NCBI RefSeq assembly: GCF_013364275.1
Contig: NZ_CP054932.1
Location: 4,898,001-4,962,000 of the forward strand
Direction: 5' to 3'
DNA from: Actinomadura sp. NAK00032
Lineage (GTDB): Bacteria; Actinomycetota; Actinomycetes; Streptosporangiales; Streptosporangiaceae
DNA: 64,000 nucleotides
Shown here: positions 1-8,571 of the stretch, one piece after another
How the letters are laid out: each line of letters starts with the position of its first letter
How positions within the stretch are numbered: position 1 is the stretch's first letter
Translations under genes and position numbers: made by a program
Notes under the pieces: generated by a model
Told to the model about the DNA's origin: nothing
The model's input: only the letters and a program-made list of their open reading frames with translations
The model's database searches: none

Positions 1-734
1 CCGGGGGCGGCGGAGAAGTCGTACCGGACGCCGCCCGCGCCGAGGGCGGTGAGGCTGACCGAGGTGGTGCCCCACACGCGCCCCTCGCCGAGGTCGAGCA
101 GCGGCAGCAGCGCCCGGTGGTCGGCGCGCGGCAGCCCGTCGCCGTTCAGCAGCGGGAGCCAGGCCCCCCAGGCCCGCTCCACGGGCCCGTCCGGGCCGGG
201 CTCGGGGCGCGGCGCGGCGGCCAGCCGGGGCCGGAAGTGGGCGAGCCGCGCCGCCATGTAGGCGTCCTCGGTCTCCCCCTCCAGCTGCCCCTCGCCTTCG
301 AGCCCGCTGTTGACGATCATGTGCAGGCCGGGGCCGAGGCCGCGCTCGGTGAGCGTCTCCCCGTCCCAGCTCCACAGCCGCACCCCGTCCGGTTCGGCGC
401 CGACGAGGTGGAACGGGTCGTAGGCGGCGAGGCCGGGGTCGCCGAGCTTGCCGTCGGCCGCGACCCGCAGCGGCAGCTCCCCGCGCGAGGACCGGGCGGC
501 CTCGGGCGCCATCCGGCCGCGGCCGTTCAGCACCACCGCGACCCGCGGCGCGTCCGGGTCGACCGCCAGCCACGTCCCGCCGGCGCGCAGGTCCCGCCCG
601 CCGACCAGGCGCGGGCGGTCCGGCCAGTGGCGTCCCGGTCCGGTCCACTCCCGCGCGACGAACTCGTCCCGCACCCCCACCACGAGGACGGGCACCGGGG
701 ACGACGGCTCGACGCTGATGATCGCCGTACACAT
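1..734 (-). CDS. NRDE (TANGO2-like) family protein, 3' end cut by window edge
   Basis: The reading frame starts at an ATG (732-734) and runs off the left edge, giving 244 visible residues; bacterial members are about 250 residues, so only a few are missing. It begins MCTAII, and an NRDE-like segment (VGVRDEF) follows near residue 20. Cys2 directly after the start Met is the hallmark of this family and resembles an N-terminal nucleophile. The eukaryotic relative TANGO2 is linked to Golgi organisation and haem/lipid handling; the bacterial role is not established. It lies downstream of the SCO1664/DUF3090/phosphatase genes on the same strand. The family call is firm, the function is not. Confidence 0.8.
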   Translation of the reverse strand, partial: MCTAIISVEPSSPVPVLVVGVRDEFVAREWTGPGRHWPDRPRLVGGRDLRAGGTWLAVDPDAPRVAVVLNGRGRMAPEAARSSRGELPLRVAADGKLGDPGLAAYDPFHLVGAEPDGVRLWSWDGETLTERGLGPGLHMIVNSGLEGEGQLEGETEDAYMAARLAHFRPRLAAAPRPEPGPDGPVERAWGAWLPLLNGDGLPRADHRALLPLLDLGEGRVWGTTSVSLTALGAGGVRYDFSAAP

Positions 735-779
735 GCCCCAATTGGAGCATCCCGCCGGTTTCGCCCGGCGGCCGGGGGG

Positions 780-1631
780 CTAGAGCGGCGGCCAGGGGAT
801 GGCGGGCCAGTCCTCGGGCGGGTAGGGGTGGATGCGGTGCTTGAGCATCAGCTCGACGCGGCGGCGGGTGGCGTCGACCTCCTCGGCGGTGAGCAGCTCG
901 CCGAGGCGGGCGCCGAGGGCGCCGCCGCGCAGGCCGGCCTCGACCCGGCCGAGCGCCTCCAGCGCCTCGGGGGTGAGCGGCTTGCCGCGCCACTGCCACA
1001 GCACGGTGCGCAGCTTGTACTCGGTGGAGAAGCACACGCCGTGGTCGCAGCCGTAGACGCGGCCGTCGCCCGGCGGCAGCAGGTGCCCGATCTTGCGGTC
1101 GGCGTTGTTGACGACGGCGTCGAACACCGCCATGCGGCGGACCGCCTCGTCGTCGGAGCGCGACAGCGCGACCAGGTCGACGTCGGGGTCGGGCTCGACC
1201 CACAGCTGCACCATGCCGGGCCCGTAGGGGCCGTCGCGGTGCACGGTCGGGGGGACGGTGCCCCACCCCATGACCTTGGACACCTCGTAGGCGGCGACCT
1301 CCCGCTCGGCGAGGGTGCCGTCGGGGAAGTCCCACAGCGGGCGCTCCCCCGCGACGGGCTTGTAGACGCAGTTGGCGGCGGTGCCGCCGTCCTCGATGGA
1401 GCAGTACAGGGTGGCGTTGGACGCCTGGACGAGGCGGCCCTCCACGCCGAGGCACCCCGCCGACAGCAGCCGCTCGGCGGCGTCCGCGTCGCGGGGGGAG
1501 ACCGGGCGCGCGGGCTCGTCCCGGCCGGCGCCCCGGCCCGTGTCGCGGCCCGTGTCGCGGCCGGAGCCGCGGGCGGCGCCCCGGCCTGAGTCGCGGCCGG
1601 CGGGCGCCCGGTCGCGGGAGGACTGCGTCAT
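780..1631 (-). CDS. SCO1664 family protein (PI3/PI4-kinase-like fold)
   Basis: 283 residues. I chose the ATG at 1629-1631 because GGGAG lies about 10 bases upstream and the reading frame before it is low-complexity. After an Arg/Gly/Asp-rich N-terminus of about 50 residues comes the conserved body. It has a Lys in a VYKP context, then NNADRKIGH, then CDHGVCF, which look like the ATP-binding Lys, catalytic loop and metal-binding Asp of PI3/PI4-kinase-like proteins. Actinobacteria keep this gene next to DUF3090 and a histidine phosphatase, as here, and often near mshC. The substrate is unknown. The repeated RDxGRD stretch near the N-terminus is probably a disordered tail. Confidence 0.8.
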   Translation of the reverse strand: MTQSSRDRAPAGRDSGRGAARGSGRDTGRDTGRGAGRDEPARPVSPRDADAAERLLSAGCLGVEGRLVQASNATLYCSIEDGGTAANCVYKPVAGERPLWDFPDGTLAEREVAAYEVSKVMGWGTVPPTVHRDGPYGPGMVQLWVEPDPDVDLVALSRSDDEAVRRMAVFDAVVNNADRKIGHLLPPGDGRVYGCDHGVCFSTEYKLRTVLWQWRGKPLTPEALEALGRVEAGLRGGALGARLGELLTAEEVDATRRRVELMLKHRIHPYPPEDWPAIPWPPL

Positions 1632-1684
1632 GCGTTCATTCTCCCGGCCGCGGCGTCCATGATCCAGCACGATGAGGGCCCATC

Positions 1685-2233
1685 TCAGCCCATGTAGCCG
1701 TTCTGGCGCGGGCACACGTGCCCCTCGCCGTCCAGCGGCAGGCCGCACAGCGGGCACGGGGGCCGCCCGGCGGCGACGACCTTCAGCGCGCGCTCGGCGA
1801 ACGCGCGGGCCTGCGCGGCGCTGATCCGCACCCGCAGCACCGCGATCGCCGGGTCGTCGTCGCCGACCTCGGGCTCCTCCTCGGTCTCGGTGACCTCCTG
1901 CGCCTCGATGACGACCTGCTCGTCGTCGGGGTCCCAGGCGAGCGCCATCGTGCCGACCCGGAACTCCTCCTCGACCGGCTGGTCGAGGGGGCCGTCGTCC
2001 TGGAGCTCGGCCGGGGTGGCGGCGGGCACCGGGGCGTCGCCGCCGCTGCGCCGCAGCACCTCGTCCAGCAGCTCCTCCAGGCGCTCGGCCAGCAGCGTCA
2101 CCTGGAACTTCTCCAGCCCGACGCTGGTGACCCGGCGGCCGGCGCGGGCCTGCAGGTAGAAGGCGCGGTCGCCGGGGCGCCCGACGGCGCCGGCGACGAA
2201 GCGCTCCGGCAGGTCGTAGGAGATGACGGGCAT
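1685..2233 (-). CDS. DUF3090 family protein with C-terminal zinc-ribbon-like motif
   Basis: 182 residues from the ATG at 2231-2233; homologous sequence begins at MPVISYDL, so the longer upstream frame was rejected. The N-terminal half (DLPERFVAGAVG, then AFYLQA) is typical of DUF3090. The C-terminus has CPLC and, 11 residues on, a further Cys before PRQNG, which looks like a small zinc-binding knuckle. The gene begins 10 bases after the phosphatase stop and is followed 53 bases later by the SCO1664-family gene, so the three probably share a transcript. The function is unknown; family assignment is confident. Confidence 0.85.
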   Translation of the reverse strand: MPVISYDLPERFVAGAVGRPGDRAFYLQARAGRRVTSVGLEKFQVTLLAERLEELLDEVLRRSGGDAPVPAATPAELQDDGPLDQPVEEEFRVGTMALAWDPDDEQVVIEAQEVTETEEEPEVGDDDPAIAVLRVRISAAQARAFAERALKVVAAGRPPCPLCGLPLDGEGHVCPRQNGYMG

Positions 2234-2243
2234 GACACCGACC

Positions 2244-2957
2244 CTACGCGCCGCCGCCGACGGGCGCGTCACCCGGCCCGAGTCCGGCTTTTCCGGAACC
2301 TTCCGGCGGCGGTTCCGGAACCAGCGCGGCCACGTCGCCGCCGGTGTCGTTGACGCGGACCACGAACGGGCGCGTCTCGGTGTAGCGGATCACGGTGAGG
2401 GACGCGGGGTCGGCCTGGATCCGCTGGAACTGGTCCAGGTGCAGGCCGAGCGCGTCGGCGACGACCGCCTTGATGATGTCGCCGTGGCTGCACACCGCGT
2501 ACAGGGCGTCCGGGCCGTGCTCGGCGGCGACGCGCTCGTTCCAGTCGCGGACGGCGGTGACGGCGCGGTGCTGCGCCGCGGCCAGGGACTCGCCGTCCTC
2601 GCCGGGGAACCGGGCGGCGCTCGGGTGGGCCTGCACGACCCGCCACAGCGGCTCCTCGGCGAGCTCCTTGAGGGGGCGGCCCGTCCAGTCGCCGTAGCGG
2701 ACCTCGCCGAACCGCTCGTCGGTCTCGACCTTCTCGATGGGCGGCGCGTGCCCGGCGGCGACCGCCTCGGCGGTCTCGGCGCACCGCTGCAGCGGGCTGG
2801 ACACGACGGCGGCGATGGGGAGGGGCGCGAGCCGGGCGGCGAGCGCGGCGGCCTGGGCGCGGCCGCGGCCGTCGAGGGCCACCCCGGGCGTCCAGCCGGC
2901 GAGCACCGGACCGGTCATCGCGGTCAGGCCGTGCCGCACGAGGAGAAGGGTCGTCAC
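2244..2957 (-). CDS. Histidine phosphatase family protein (MSMEG_4193 type)
   Basis: 237 residues from a GTG at 2955-2957; the protein then starts VTTLLLVRHGLT, with the catalytic RHG right at the N-terminus as usual in this superfamily. A second conserved stretch, SSPLQRC, and the second catalytic His in VCSHGD complete the active site. Annotated relatives are called putative phosphomutases, but the natural substrate is not known. The Pro-rich last 25 residues are likely disordered. It is first in the run phosphatase, DUF3090, SCO1664-like and is divergent from corA. Confidence 0.85.
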   Translation of the reverse strand: MTTLLLVRHGLTAMTGPVLAGWTPGVALDGRGRAQAAALAARLAPLPIAAVVSSPLQRCAETAEAVAAGHAPPIEKVETDERFGEVRYGDWTGRPLKELAEEPLWRVVQAHPSAARFPGEDGESLAAAQHRAVTAVRDWNERVAAEHGPDALYAVCSHGDIIKAVVADALGLHLDQFQRIQADPASLTVIRYTETRPFVVRVNDTGGDVAALVPEPPPEGSGKAGLGPGDAPVGGGA

Positions 2958-3015
2958 AGCGGCCACTCTAGGAGATGCCGGGCATTCGGGCGGCGGGCGG
3001 CGCGGATGCGCGACA

Positions 3016-3996
3016 ATGCGTGCCGTGATCGTGGACAAGGCCATCTACGCGGGCGGGACGCGCCGCGACATCGACGGCGACATCAGCGACGCGTTCGACC
3101 TCGCCCGCGAGGACGGCGAGTGCTTCCTGTGGATCGGCCTGTTCGAGCCCGACGAGGACGAGTTCGAGCTGGTCAAGGACGAGCTGAACCTGCACCCGCT
3201 GGCCGCCGAGGACGCGGTGTCGGCGCACCAGCGGCCCAAGCTGGAGCGCTACGGCGACACCCTGTTCGTGGTGCTGAAGACGCTGTCCTACCTCGACGAG
3301 ACCTCCGACATCGAGGTCGGCGAGATCATGGTCTTCCTCGGCCGGGACTTCGTCGTCACGGTCCGGCACGGCGCCGGGAACCCGCTCGGGCCCGTCCGCA
3401 AGCGGCTGGAGGACGACGCGGAGCTGATCGCGCACGGCGCGACGGCCGTGCTGTACGCGGTGTGCGACGAGGTCGTCGACCGGTACGGGCTCGTCGCCCA
3501 CGAGGTGGAGGTCGACATCATCGGGCTGGAGCGGGCCGTGTTCGACCCGGGCGCCCGCGACGTCACCGCCGACATCTACTCGCTCAAGCGGGAGGTGCTG
3601 GAGTTCCGCGGCGCCGAGGACCCGCTCGTCCCGGTGCTGCAGGAGATCGTCAAGGGCCGCGTCGCCGAGTGCGGCTCGACCCGGGAGTACTTCCGCGACG
3701 TCCTGGACCACCTGCTGCGGGTGGACGAGCAGGTCGACGCGCACAACGAGCTGCTGAACAGCGTGCTGACCGCGCACCTGGCGCTGCTCGGCAAGCAGCA
3801 GAACGAGGACATGCGCAAGATCTCCGCGTGGGCGGCGATCATCGCGGTGCCGACCGCGATCGCGGGGATCTACGGGATGAACTTCGACCACATGCCCGAG
3901 CTGCACTGGAGCTTCGGGTACCCGCTGGTCATCGGGGTGATGGCGGTCGCGTGCGTGCTGCTGTTCCGGCGGCTGCGCCGCAGCGGCTGGCTCTGA
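3016..3996 (+). CDS. corA: CorA family magnesium/cobalt transporter
   Basis: 326 residues from the ATG at 3016. The acidic N-terminal domain and long helices (to about residue 265) are cytoplasmic. Two transmembrane helices follow at the C-terminus, with the selectivity signature GMN at residues 287-289 in YGMNFDHMPEL and a basic RRLRRSGWL tail. CorA forms pentamers that import Mg2+, and some import Co2+ or Ni2+. The gene is divergent from the phosphatase gene; about 58 bases separate the start codons. No strong Shine-Dalgarno is visible, so translation may start from a short leader. Confidence 0.95.
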   Translation: MRAVIVDKAIYAGGTRRDIDGDISDAFDLAREDGECFLWIGLFEPDEDEFELVKDELNLHPLAAEDAVSAHQRPKLERYGDTLFVVLKTLSYLDETSDIEVGEIMVFLGRDFVVTVRHGAGNPLGPVRKRLEDDAELIAHGATAVLYAVCDEVVDRYGLVAHEVEVDIIGLERAVFDPGARDVTADIYSLKREVLEFRGAEDPLVPVLQEIVKGRVAECGSTREYFRDVLDHLLRVDEQVDAHNELLNSVLTAHLALLGKQQNEDMRKISAWAAIIAVPTAIAGIYGMNFDHMPELHWSFGYPLVIGVMAVACVLLFRRLRRSGWL

Positions 3997-4014
3997 CCCG
4001 GCGCCCGCGAGCGG

Positions 4015-4644
4015 CTAGGACGCCTCGTCACGGGCGGACTGCGGGGCGGCCAGCAGGACGGCCCACAGGTGCGACTCGGCGCCGCGCGCCTCCAGCCGCC
4101 GCCGCATCCGCTCCACGCCGCCGCGCGTGGGCAGCGCCAGCCACAGCAGCAGCGGGTAGCCGGCGGCGAACCCGGCGAGGAACAGCGCCTCGCTGTGCCC
4201 GGCCATCGCCAGCGGCAGCCCGAGCAGGATGACGCCCTCGGCCAGCGCGAACCGCAGCAGGACCGCCTGCCGGAACACCAGCAGCGCCGCGCGGGCCGCG
4301 ACCGCCGGGTCGGCGGGCGCGGCGCCCGGCGGGATCGGGCGCGGCGCGCGGGGGCCGGCGGCCAGCGCGACGAGCGCGGCGGCGGCGAGCGGCGCGTACA
4401 GCCACGGCGGCGCGTCCCCGTGCCCGTCCTCCACGATCAGCGGCATGATCGCCAGGATGAGGACGGGCGCGGCGAGCAGCACCAGCATCATCGCCCGCAG
4501 CCGGCCGAGCTCGGTCCCGGCGCGCAGCGAGGCCAGGTACCCGGGGTCGTCGCCCGGCCCCGCGCCGAACACCGGCGCCACGTCCGGGCCGCCGTCGCCG
4601 TCCGGCGACCTCGGCGAGTACATGGAGAACGGGGGTGGCGCCAT
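4015..4644 (-). CDS. Integral membrane protein of unknown function
   Basis: 209 residues from the ATG at 4642-4644 (MAPPPFSMYSP). The N-terminal 50 residues are Gly/Asp/Pro-rich and probably cytosolic. Four hydrophobic segments follow: about residues 60-78, 86-103, 134-152 and 158-176. The C-terminus is amphipathic with an Arg-rich stretch (ERMRRRLEARG). I do not recognise a named family. It is convergent with corA, with only 18 bases between stop codons, and divergent from the aldo/keto reductase. Confidence 0.65.
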   Translation of the reverse strand: MAPPPFSMYSPRSPDGDGGPDVAPVFGAGPGDDPGYLASLRAGTELGRLRAMMLVLLAAPVLILAIMPLIVEDGHGDAPPWLYAPLAAAALVALAAGPRAPRPIPPGAAPADPAVAARAALLVFRQAVLLRFALAEGVILLGLPLAMAGHSEALFLAGFAAGYPLLLWLALPTRGGVERMRRRLEARGAESHLWAVLLAAPQSARDEAS

Positions 4645-4786
4645 GGCTGCGCACTTTAGCCCGGCGGCGGCCCCCGGCAATAGAGCTCACCAGGATCTTC
4701 GCGCCGGACCCCGGCGGCCTCGGGGATCCGCGCGGCCGGCCGCTCGCTTTCCGCGCGCCGGGCGCGGACCGCTACATTGACCGCCT

Positions 4787-5740
4787 ATGAAGGAGCGTCA
4801 CCTCGGGAGGAGCGGGCTGCTGGTGTCCCGGCTGGGCCTCGGCACCATGACCTGGGGGCAGGACACCGACCCGGACGAGGCCGCGGCGCAGCTCGCCGCG
4901 TTCGTGGACGCCGGGGGCACGCTGATCGACACCGCCGACGTCTACACCGGCGGCGTCGCCGAGCGGATCCTCGGCCACCTGCTGCGCGAGACCGTCGACC
5001 GGGACGGCCTGGTGGTCTCCACCAAGGCGGCGATCCGGCCGAACGGCCGCTACGACGGGTCCCGCCGGCACCTGCTCGGCGCCCTGGACGCCTCCCTGGA
5101 CCGGCTCGACCTCGACCACGTCGACCTGTGGCAGCTGCACGTCTACGACCCGGCGACGCCGCTGGAGGAGACGCTGTCGGCGCTGGACGAGGCGGTCGCG
5201 TCCGGCCGCACCCGCTACGTCGGGGTCGCCAACTACGCCGGCTGGCAGGTCGCCAAGGCCGCCGCGTGGCAGCGCGCCTGGCCGGGCCGCGCCCCGGTGG
5301 TGTCGGCGCAGCTGGAGTACTCGCTGCTGGCCCGCGACATCGAGCGGGAGGTCGTGCCGGCCGCGCTGGACGCCGGGGCGGGGCTGCTGCCGTGGTCGCC
5401 GCTCGGCCGCGGCGTGCTCACCGGCAAGTACCGCACCGGGATCCCCGCCGGGTCGCGCGCCGCCGCCCCGCACTTCGCCGACTTCGTCTCGCCCTACCTC
5501 GACGAGGAGTGCGCCCGGATCGTGGAGTCGGTGGTGACCGCCGCCGAGGGCCTCGGCCGGTCCCCGCTCGCGGTGGCGCTGGCGTGGGTCCGCGACCGGG
5601 AGGGCGTCGCCGCGCCGATCGTCGGCGCCCGGACCGCCGCGCAGCTCGGCGCGATCCTGGAGAGCGAGGACCTGACGCTGCCGACCGAGATCCGGGGGGC
5701 GCTCGACGACGTCTCCGACACCGCGACGGGAAGCCCGTGA
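4787..5740 (+). CDS. Aldo/keto reductase
   Basis: 317 residues. The start ATG precedes KERHLGRSGLLVSRLGLGTM, the normal beginning of this family. The catalytic tetrad is visible: Asp48 and Tyr53 in IDTADVY, Lys80 in STK, and His118 in WQLHVY. It should be a cytosolic NADPH-dependent TIM barrel that reduces carbonyls; the substrate cannot be told. Its stop codon overlaps the GTG start of the next gene (GTGA at 5737-5740), so the two are translationally coupled even though their products look unrelated. Confidence 0.9.
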   Translation: MKERHLGRSGLLVSRLGLGTMTWGQDTDPDEAAAQLAAFVDAGGTLIDTADVYTGGVAERILGHLLRETVDRDGLVVSTKAAIRPNGRYDGSRRHLLGALDASLDRLDLDHVDLWQLHVYDPATPLEETLSALDEAVASGRTRYVGVANYAGWQVAKAAAWQRAWPGRAPVVSAQLEYSLLARDIEREVVPAALDAGAGLLPWSPLGRGVLTGKYRTGIPAGSRAAAPHFADFVSPYLDEECARIVESVVTAAEGLGRSPLAVALAWVRDREGVAAPIVGARTAAQLGAILESEDLTLPTEIRGALDDVSDTATGSP

Positions 5741-7662
5741 CCGACATCCCCGAACCCGCATCCGACACCCCCACCCCCGCCGAGCGGGCGGCGCGCGCGG
5801 CCGAGGCGCTGCGCGCGGCCGAGGCCGCCGCCGGGGCCCTGGACGACCGCGCGCCCGCGAGCGCCCAGCCAGAGCCCGGGCCCGCGGCGAGCGGGCCGCC
5901 CGCCTCCCCGCCGCCGGCCGCGTCCCCGCTGCCGGCCGCGTCCGGGCGTAGCGACCGCGAGGGGGCGGCCGCCCTGTCCGAGCTGTTCGCCGCGACGGGC
6001 GTGCCCGCGCCGCTCGCGGCCGGCGCCCTCGCCCGGCTCGGCCCGGACGCCGCGGACCGGCTGCGCGCCGACCCGTGGCGGCTGCTGCGCGTCCCCGGCG
6101 TCCGGCCCCCGCAGGCCGACCACTTCGCGCGCGCCGTCCTCGGCGACGCGGCGGGGCCGGGCGACCCGCGGCGCGGCCGGGCGCTGGTGCTGCACCTGCT
6201 CACCGAGGCGGCGCGCGCGGGGCACACCGTCACGCCCGCCGCCGAGGTGGTCGCGGCGCTGGAGCGCGCCCGCGTCCCGGACCCGCGCGCCGCCGTGGAG
6301 GCCGCGCTGGACGAGGCCGAGGTCCTGTCCCTCACCGAGGAGCCGGAGTTCGACGAGGAGTCCTTCGACGAGGACGCCGAGCCGGAGGAGCCCGAGGAGA
6401 TGCTCGGCGCGGAGCGGTGGGCGCTCGCCGAGGAGGCCGCCGCCGAGGGGTTCCAGCGGCTCACGCTCACCGCCGCGCCGCTGCTGGACGACGCCGCCGT
6501 CAAGGAGCTGCGCGACGGGCTGCCCGAGGACCGGTCGCTCGCGCTCACCGCGGCGCTGCGCACCGGCGTCAGCGTCCTGCGCGGCGACGCCGACGGCCTC
6601 GCCGCGGCCGCCGCCGGGATCGCCGGCGCCGCCGCGGGCGCCGGGCTGCGGGCCGCCGTCGCGGCGCCGACCGACCGCGCCGCCGCCGGGCTGCCCGCCG
6701 CCGGGGGCGCGGCGGTCACCGGCCTGCACCGGCTCCTGGAACCGCGGGAGGCGCCCGGCGGCGTCGCCTACGGGCGCGGCGAGCGGCACCCCCTCGACCT
6801 CGACCTGCTCGTGGTGTCGGACGCGTCCGCGCTCGACGTCGAGCTGTGCGCGGCGCTGGCGGAGGCGTGCCCGGACGGCGCCCACCTGCTGCTGTGCGCC
6901 GAGCCCGGCGCCGCGCCGCCCGCCGGGCCGGGCCGGCCGCTGGACGACCTGGAGGCGTCGGAGACCGTCCCCGTCGTCACGCTCGACGCGGCGCCGCCGT
7001 CCGGCCCGCTCGGCGTGCTGGCGGCGGCGGTGCGCGGCGGCGACCTGCCCGCCGTGGACGCGCCCGACCGGGAGGTCGTCATCGTGCCCGCCGCCGATCC
7101 GGGCGAGGCGGTGCACCGGGCCGTGCAGCTGGTCACCGACTCCATCCCCCGCGCGCTCGGCATCCCCGCCGGGGACGTCCAGGCCGTCGCGCCCGCCGCG
7201 GGCGGCCCGGCGGGCGCGGGCGCGCTCAACGCGGCGCTGAAGGCCCGGCTGAACCCTGGGCCCGGCGCGTTCGGCGGGATGGACCCCGGCGACCGGGTCG
7301 TCGTGGCCGCGCCGCTCCCCCAGGCCGCGGTCGGCGAGACCGGCACGGTGGCCGGCGGCGGCCCGCACGGCCTCGACATCGACTTCCCCGCCGGCCCGGC
7401 CACCGTCGCCCCGGCGGACGCGGCCCGGCTGCGGCACGGCTGGGCCGTGCCCGTCGCGCTGGCGCGCGGGACGCGCCGCCCCGCCGTCGTGGCGGTGCTG
7501 CCCGCCGAGGGGCTGTCGCGGCCGCTGGTGGCCACCGCGTTCGGGCTGGCGACGCGGCACCTGTCGGTCGTGCAGGCGGCCGGGCCGGCGCTGGCCGCGG
7601 CCGTGCGCGACGGGGGCCCGCCGCCGCGGCGCACCCGCCTTGCGTCACTCGTCCGCCAGTGA
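5737..7662 (+). CDS. RecD2-like helix-hairpin-helix protein lacking Walker A and B motifs
   Basis: 641 residues from a GTG overlapping the aldo/keto reductase stop. Residues 1-75 are Ala/Pro-rich and disordered. Residues about 100-140 match the helix-hairpin-helix part of RecD2 (DPWRLLRVPGVRPPQADHF). An acidic linker follows at about 200-222. From about 265 the helicase core is recognisable in outline, but the nucleotide motifs are gone. The P-loop place reads LRGDADGLAAA (about 281-291) instead of GGPGTGKTT. APTDRAA (310-316) and HRLLEPR remain. The DEAS place reads VSDASALD (360-367), and the final KSQG-type motif is absent. It is probably a non-catalytic DNA-binding or scaffold protein. 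Confidence 0.7.
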   Translation: MTDIPEPASDTPTPAERAARAAEALRAAEAAAGALDDRAPASAQPEPGPAASGPPASPPPAASPLPAASGRSDREGAAALSELFAATGVPAPLAAGALARLGPDAADRLRADPWRLLRVPGVRPPQADHFARAVLGDAAGPGDPRRGRALVLHLLTEAARAGHTVTPAAEVVAALERARVPDPRAAVEAALDEAEVLSLTEEPEFDEESFDEDAEPEEPEEMLGAERWALAEEAAAEGFQRLTLTAAPLLDDAAVKELRDGLPEDRSLALTAALRTGVSVLRGDADGLAAAAAGIAGAAAGAGLRAAVAAPTDRAAAGLPAAGGAAVTGLHRLLEPREAPGGVAYGRGERHPLDLDLLVVSDASALDVELCAALAEACPDGAHLLLCAEPGAAPPAGPGRPLDDLEASETVPVVTLDAAPPSGPLGVLAAAVRGGDLPAVDAPDREVVIVPAADPGEAVHRAVQLVTDSIPRALGIPAGDVQAVAPAAGGPAGAGALNAALKARLNPGPGAFGGMDPGDRVVVAAPLPQAAVGETGTVAGGGPHGLDIDFPAGPATVAPADAARLRHGWAVPVALARGTRRPAVVAVLPAEGLSRPLVATAFGLATRHLSVVQAAGPALAAAVRDGGPPPRRTRLASLVRQ

Positions 7663-7808
7663 GGCGCACCGAGGCCAACGCGAGGTAAAGAAACCACCGT
7701 GTCGCGGTTTACGGGCGGGCCCGTATGGGACACGATGTCAACAGGGTCAGGCGCGTGAAGGCCCGGCAGGGCGGCGGTTTCAGGCACGGCATCGGGTGGA
7801 GGAGCGAC

Positions 7809-8477
7809 ATGCCCCAGGGGCTCAGGCGGCTCGGTACGGCTTCGGCGGCGGTCTCGGCGGGGGCGCTCGTCCTCGTCCTGGCCGCACCGCCCGCCGACGC
7901 GGCGGCGGCGGCGCAGGAGTGCAAGAAGGGCACCGACCCCGAGAGCACGATCGAGAACTGGAAGTGCAACCTCGGCAACCTGCGCGAGGCCCTCACCCCG
8001 AAGACGCCGGCGCCGACCCCCGCGCCGACGAAGACCACCGCGAAGCCGGCGCCGACGAAGACCACCGCGCAGAGCACCAAGAAGACCGCGAAGAAGAAGA
8101 CGGCGGCCAAGCCGCGCCGGCCCGCCGCGCCGCCGAGCCGCGGCCGGGCCGCGGACCCGTCCGGGCCGTCCCCCATGACCGGCGGCGCGGGCCTGCGGCC
8201 CTACGACGGCGAGGTCCCGCCCGCGGGGCTGCCCGGCGTCCTGCCGACACCGCAGATCGCCGCCGACCCGAGCGCCCACCGGACCGGCGTGGGCGGCACC
8301 GCCGCCATGCCGCAGACCCGGCTGATCTCCCCCGTCGCCGCCTCCGGCGCCGGCGGCGGGCAGGACGACCGGCAGCTGCTGCTCGTCGCCGCCGCGGCCG
8401 GTGCCGCCGGAGCGGCCGGCGCCCTCAACCTCAGCGTCGCCGGACGCGCCCTCCGCCGCCGGCGCGCGGCGCGCTGA
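7809..8477 (+). CDS. Secreted, probably cell-surface anchored Lys/Pro/Thr-rich protein
   Basis: 222 residues. The ATG at 7809 is chosen because GGAGGAG lies 5-12 bases upstream. MPQGLRRLG followed by a long Ala/Val/Leu segment ending ADAAAAA looks like a Sec signal peptide cleaved near residue 35. Next come a short Cys-containing segment (two Cys 18 residues apart) and a repetitive linker with KTTAKPAPTKTTA-type units. The C-terminus has a hydrophobic helix followed by RALRRRRAAR, a membrane stop with positive-inside tail but no LPxTG. It probably sits on the membrane with a wall-spanning linker. No family is recognised. Confidence 0.7.
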   Translation: MPQGLRRLGTASAAVSAGALVLVLAAPPADAAAAAQECKKGTDPESTIENWKCNLGNLREALTPKTPAPTPAPTKTTAKPAPTKTTAQSTKKTAKKKTAAKPRRPAAPPSRGRAADPSGPSPMTGGAGLRPYDGEVPPAGLPGVLPTPQIAADPSAHRTGVGGTAAMPQTRLISPVAASGAGGGQDDRQLLLVAAAAGAAGAAGALNLSVAGRALRRRRAAR

Positions 8478-8508
8478 CCCGCCGCCGGCGCGGACACGCT
8501 GACGCGCG

Positions 8509-8548
8509 AAGGCCGGCGCCGGTGCGGAGAGCACCTGGCGCCGGCCTT
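8509..8548. terminator. Bidirectional terminator-like hairpin
   Basis: A 12-bp perfect stem (AAGGCCGGCGCC at 8509-8520 with its complement at 8537-8548) is extended inward by GGTGC/GCACC. It lies between the convergent surface-protein gene and fabI. The flanking bases are not a long U run, so it may need help from Rho, but position and symmetry favour termination in both directions. Confidence 0.75.
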
Positions 8549-8571
8549 AAGGACGTGCGGGGCCGGTACGG

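Noticed and set aside
117-1589. A 490-codon open frame on the plus strand over the TANGO2 and SCO1664-like genes
   Set aside because: Low-complexity Arg/Pro/Gly/Val-rich product and opposite strand to two conserved families; a shadow caused by high G+C.
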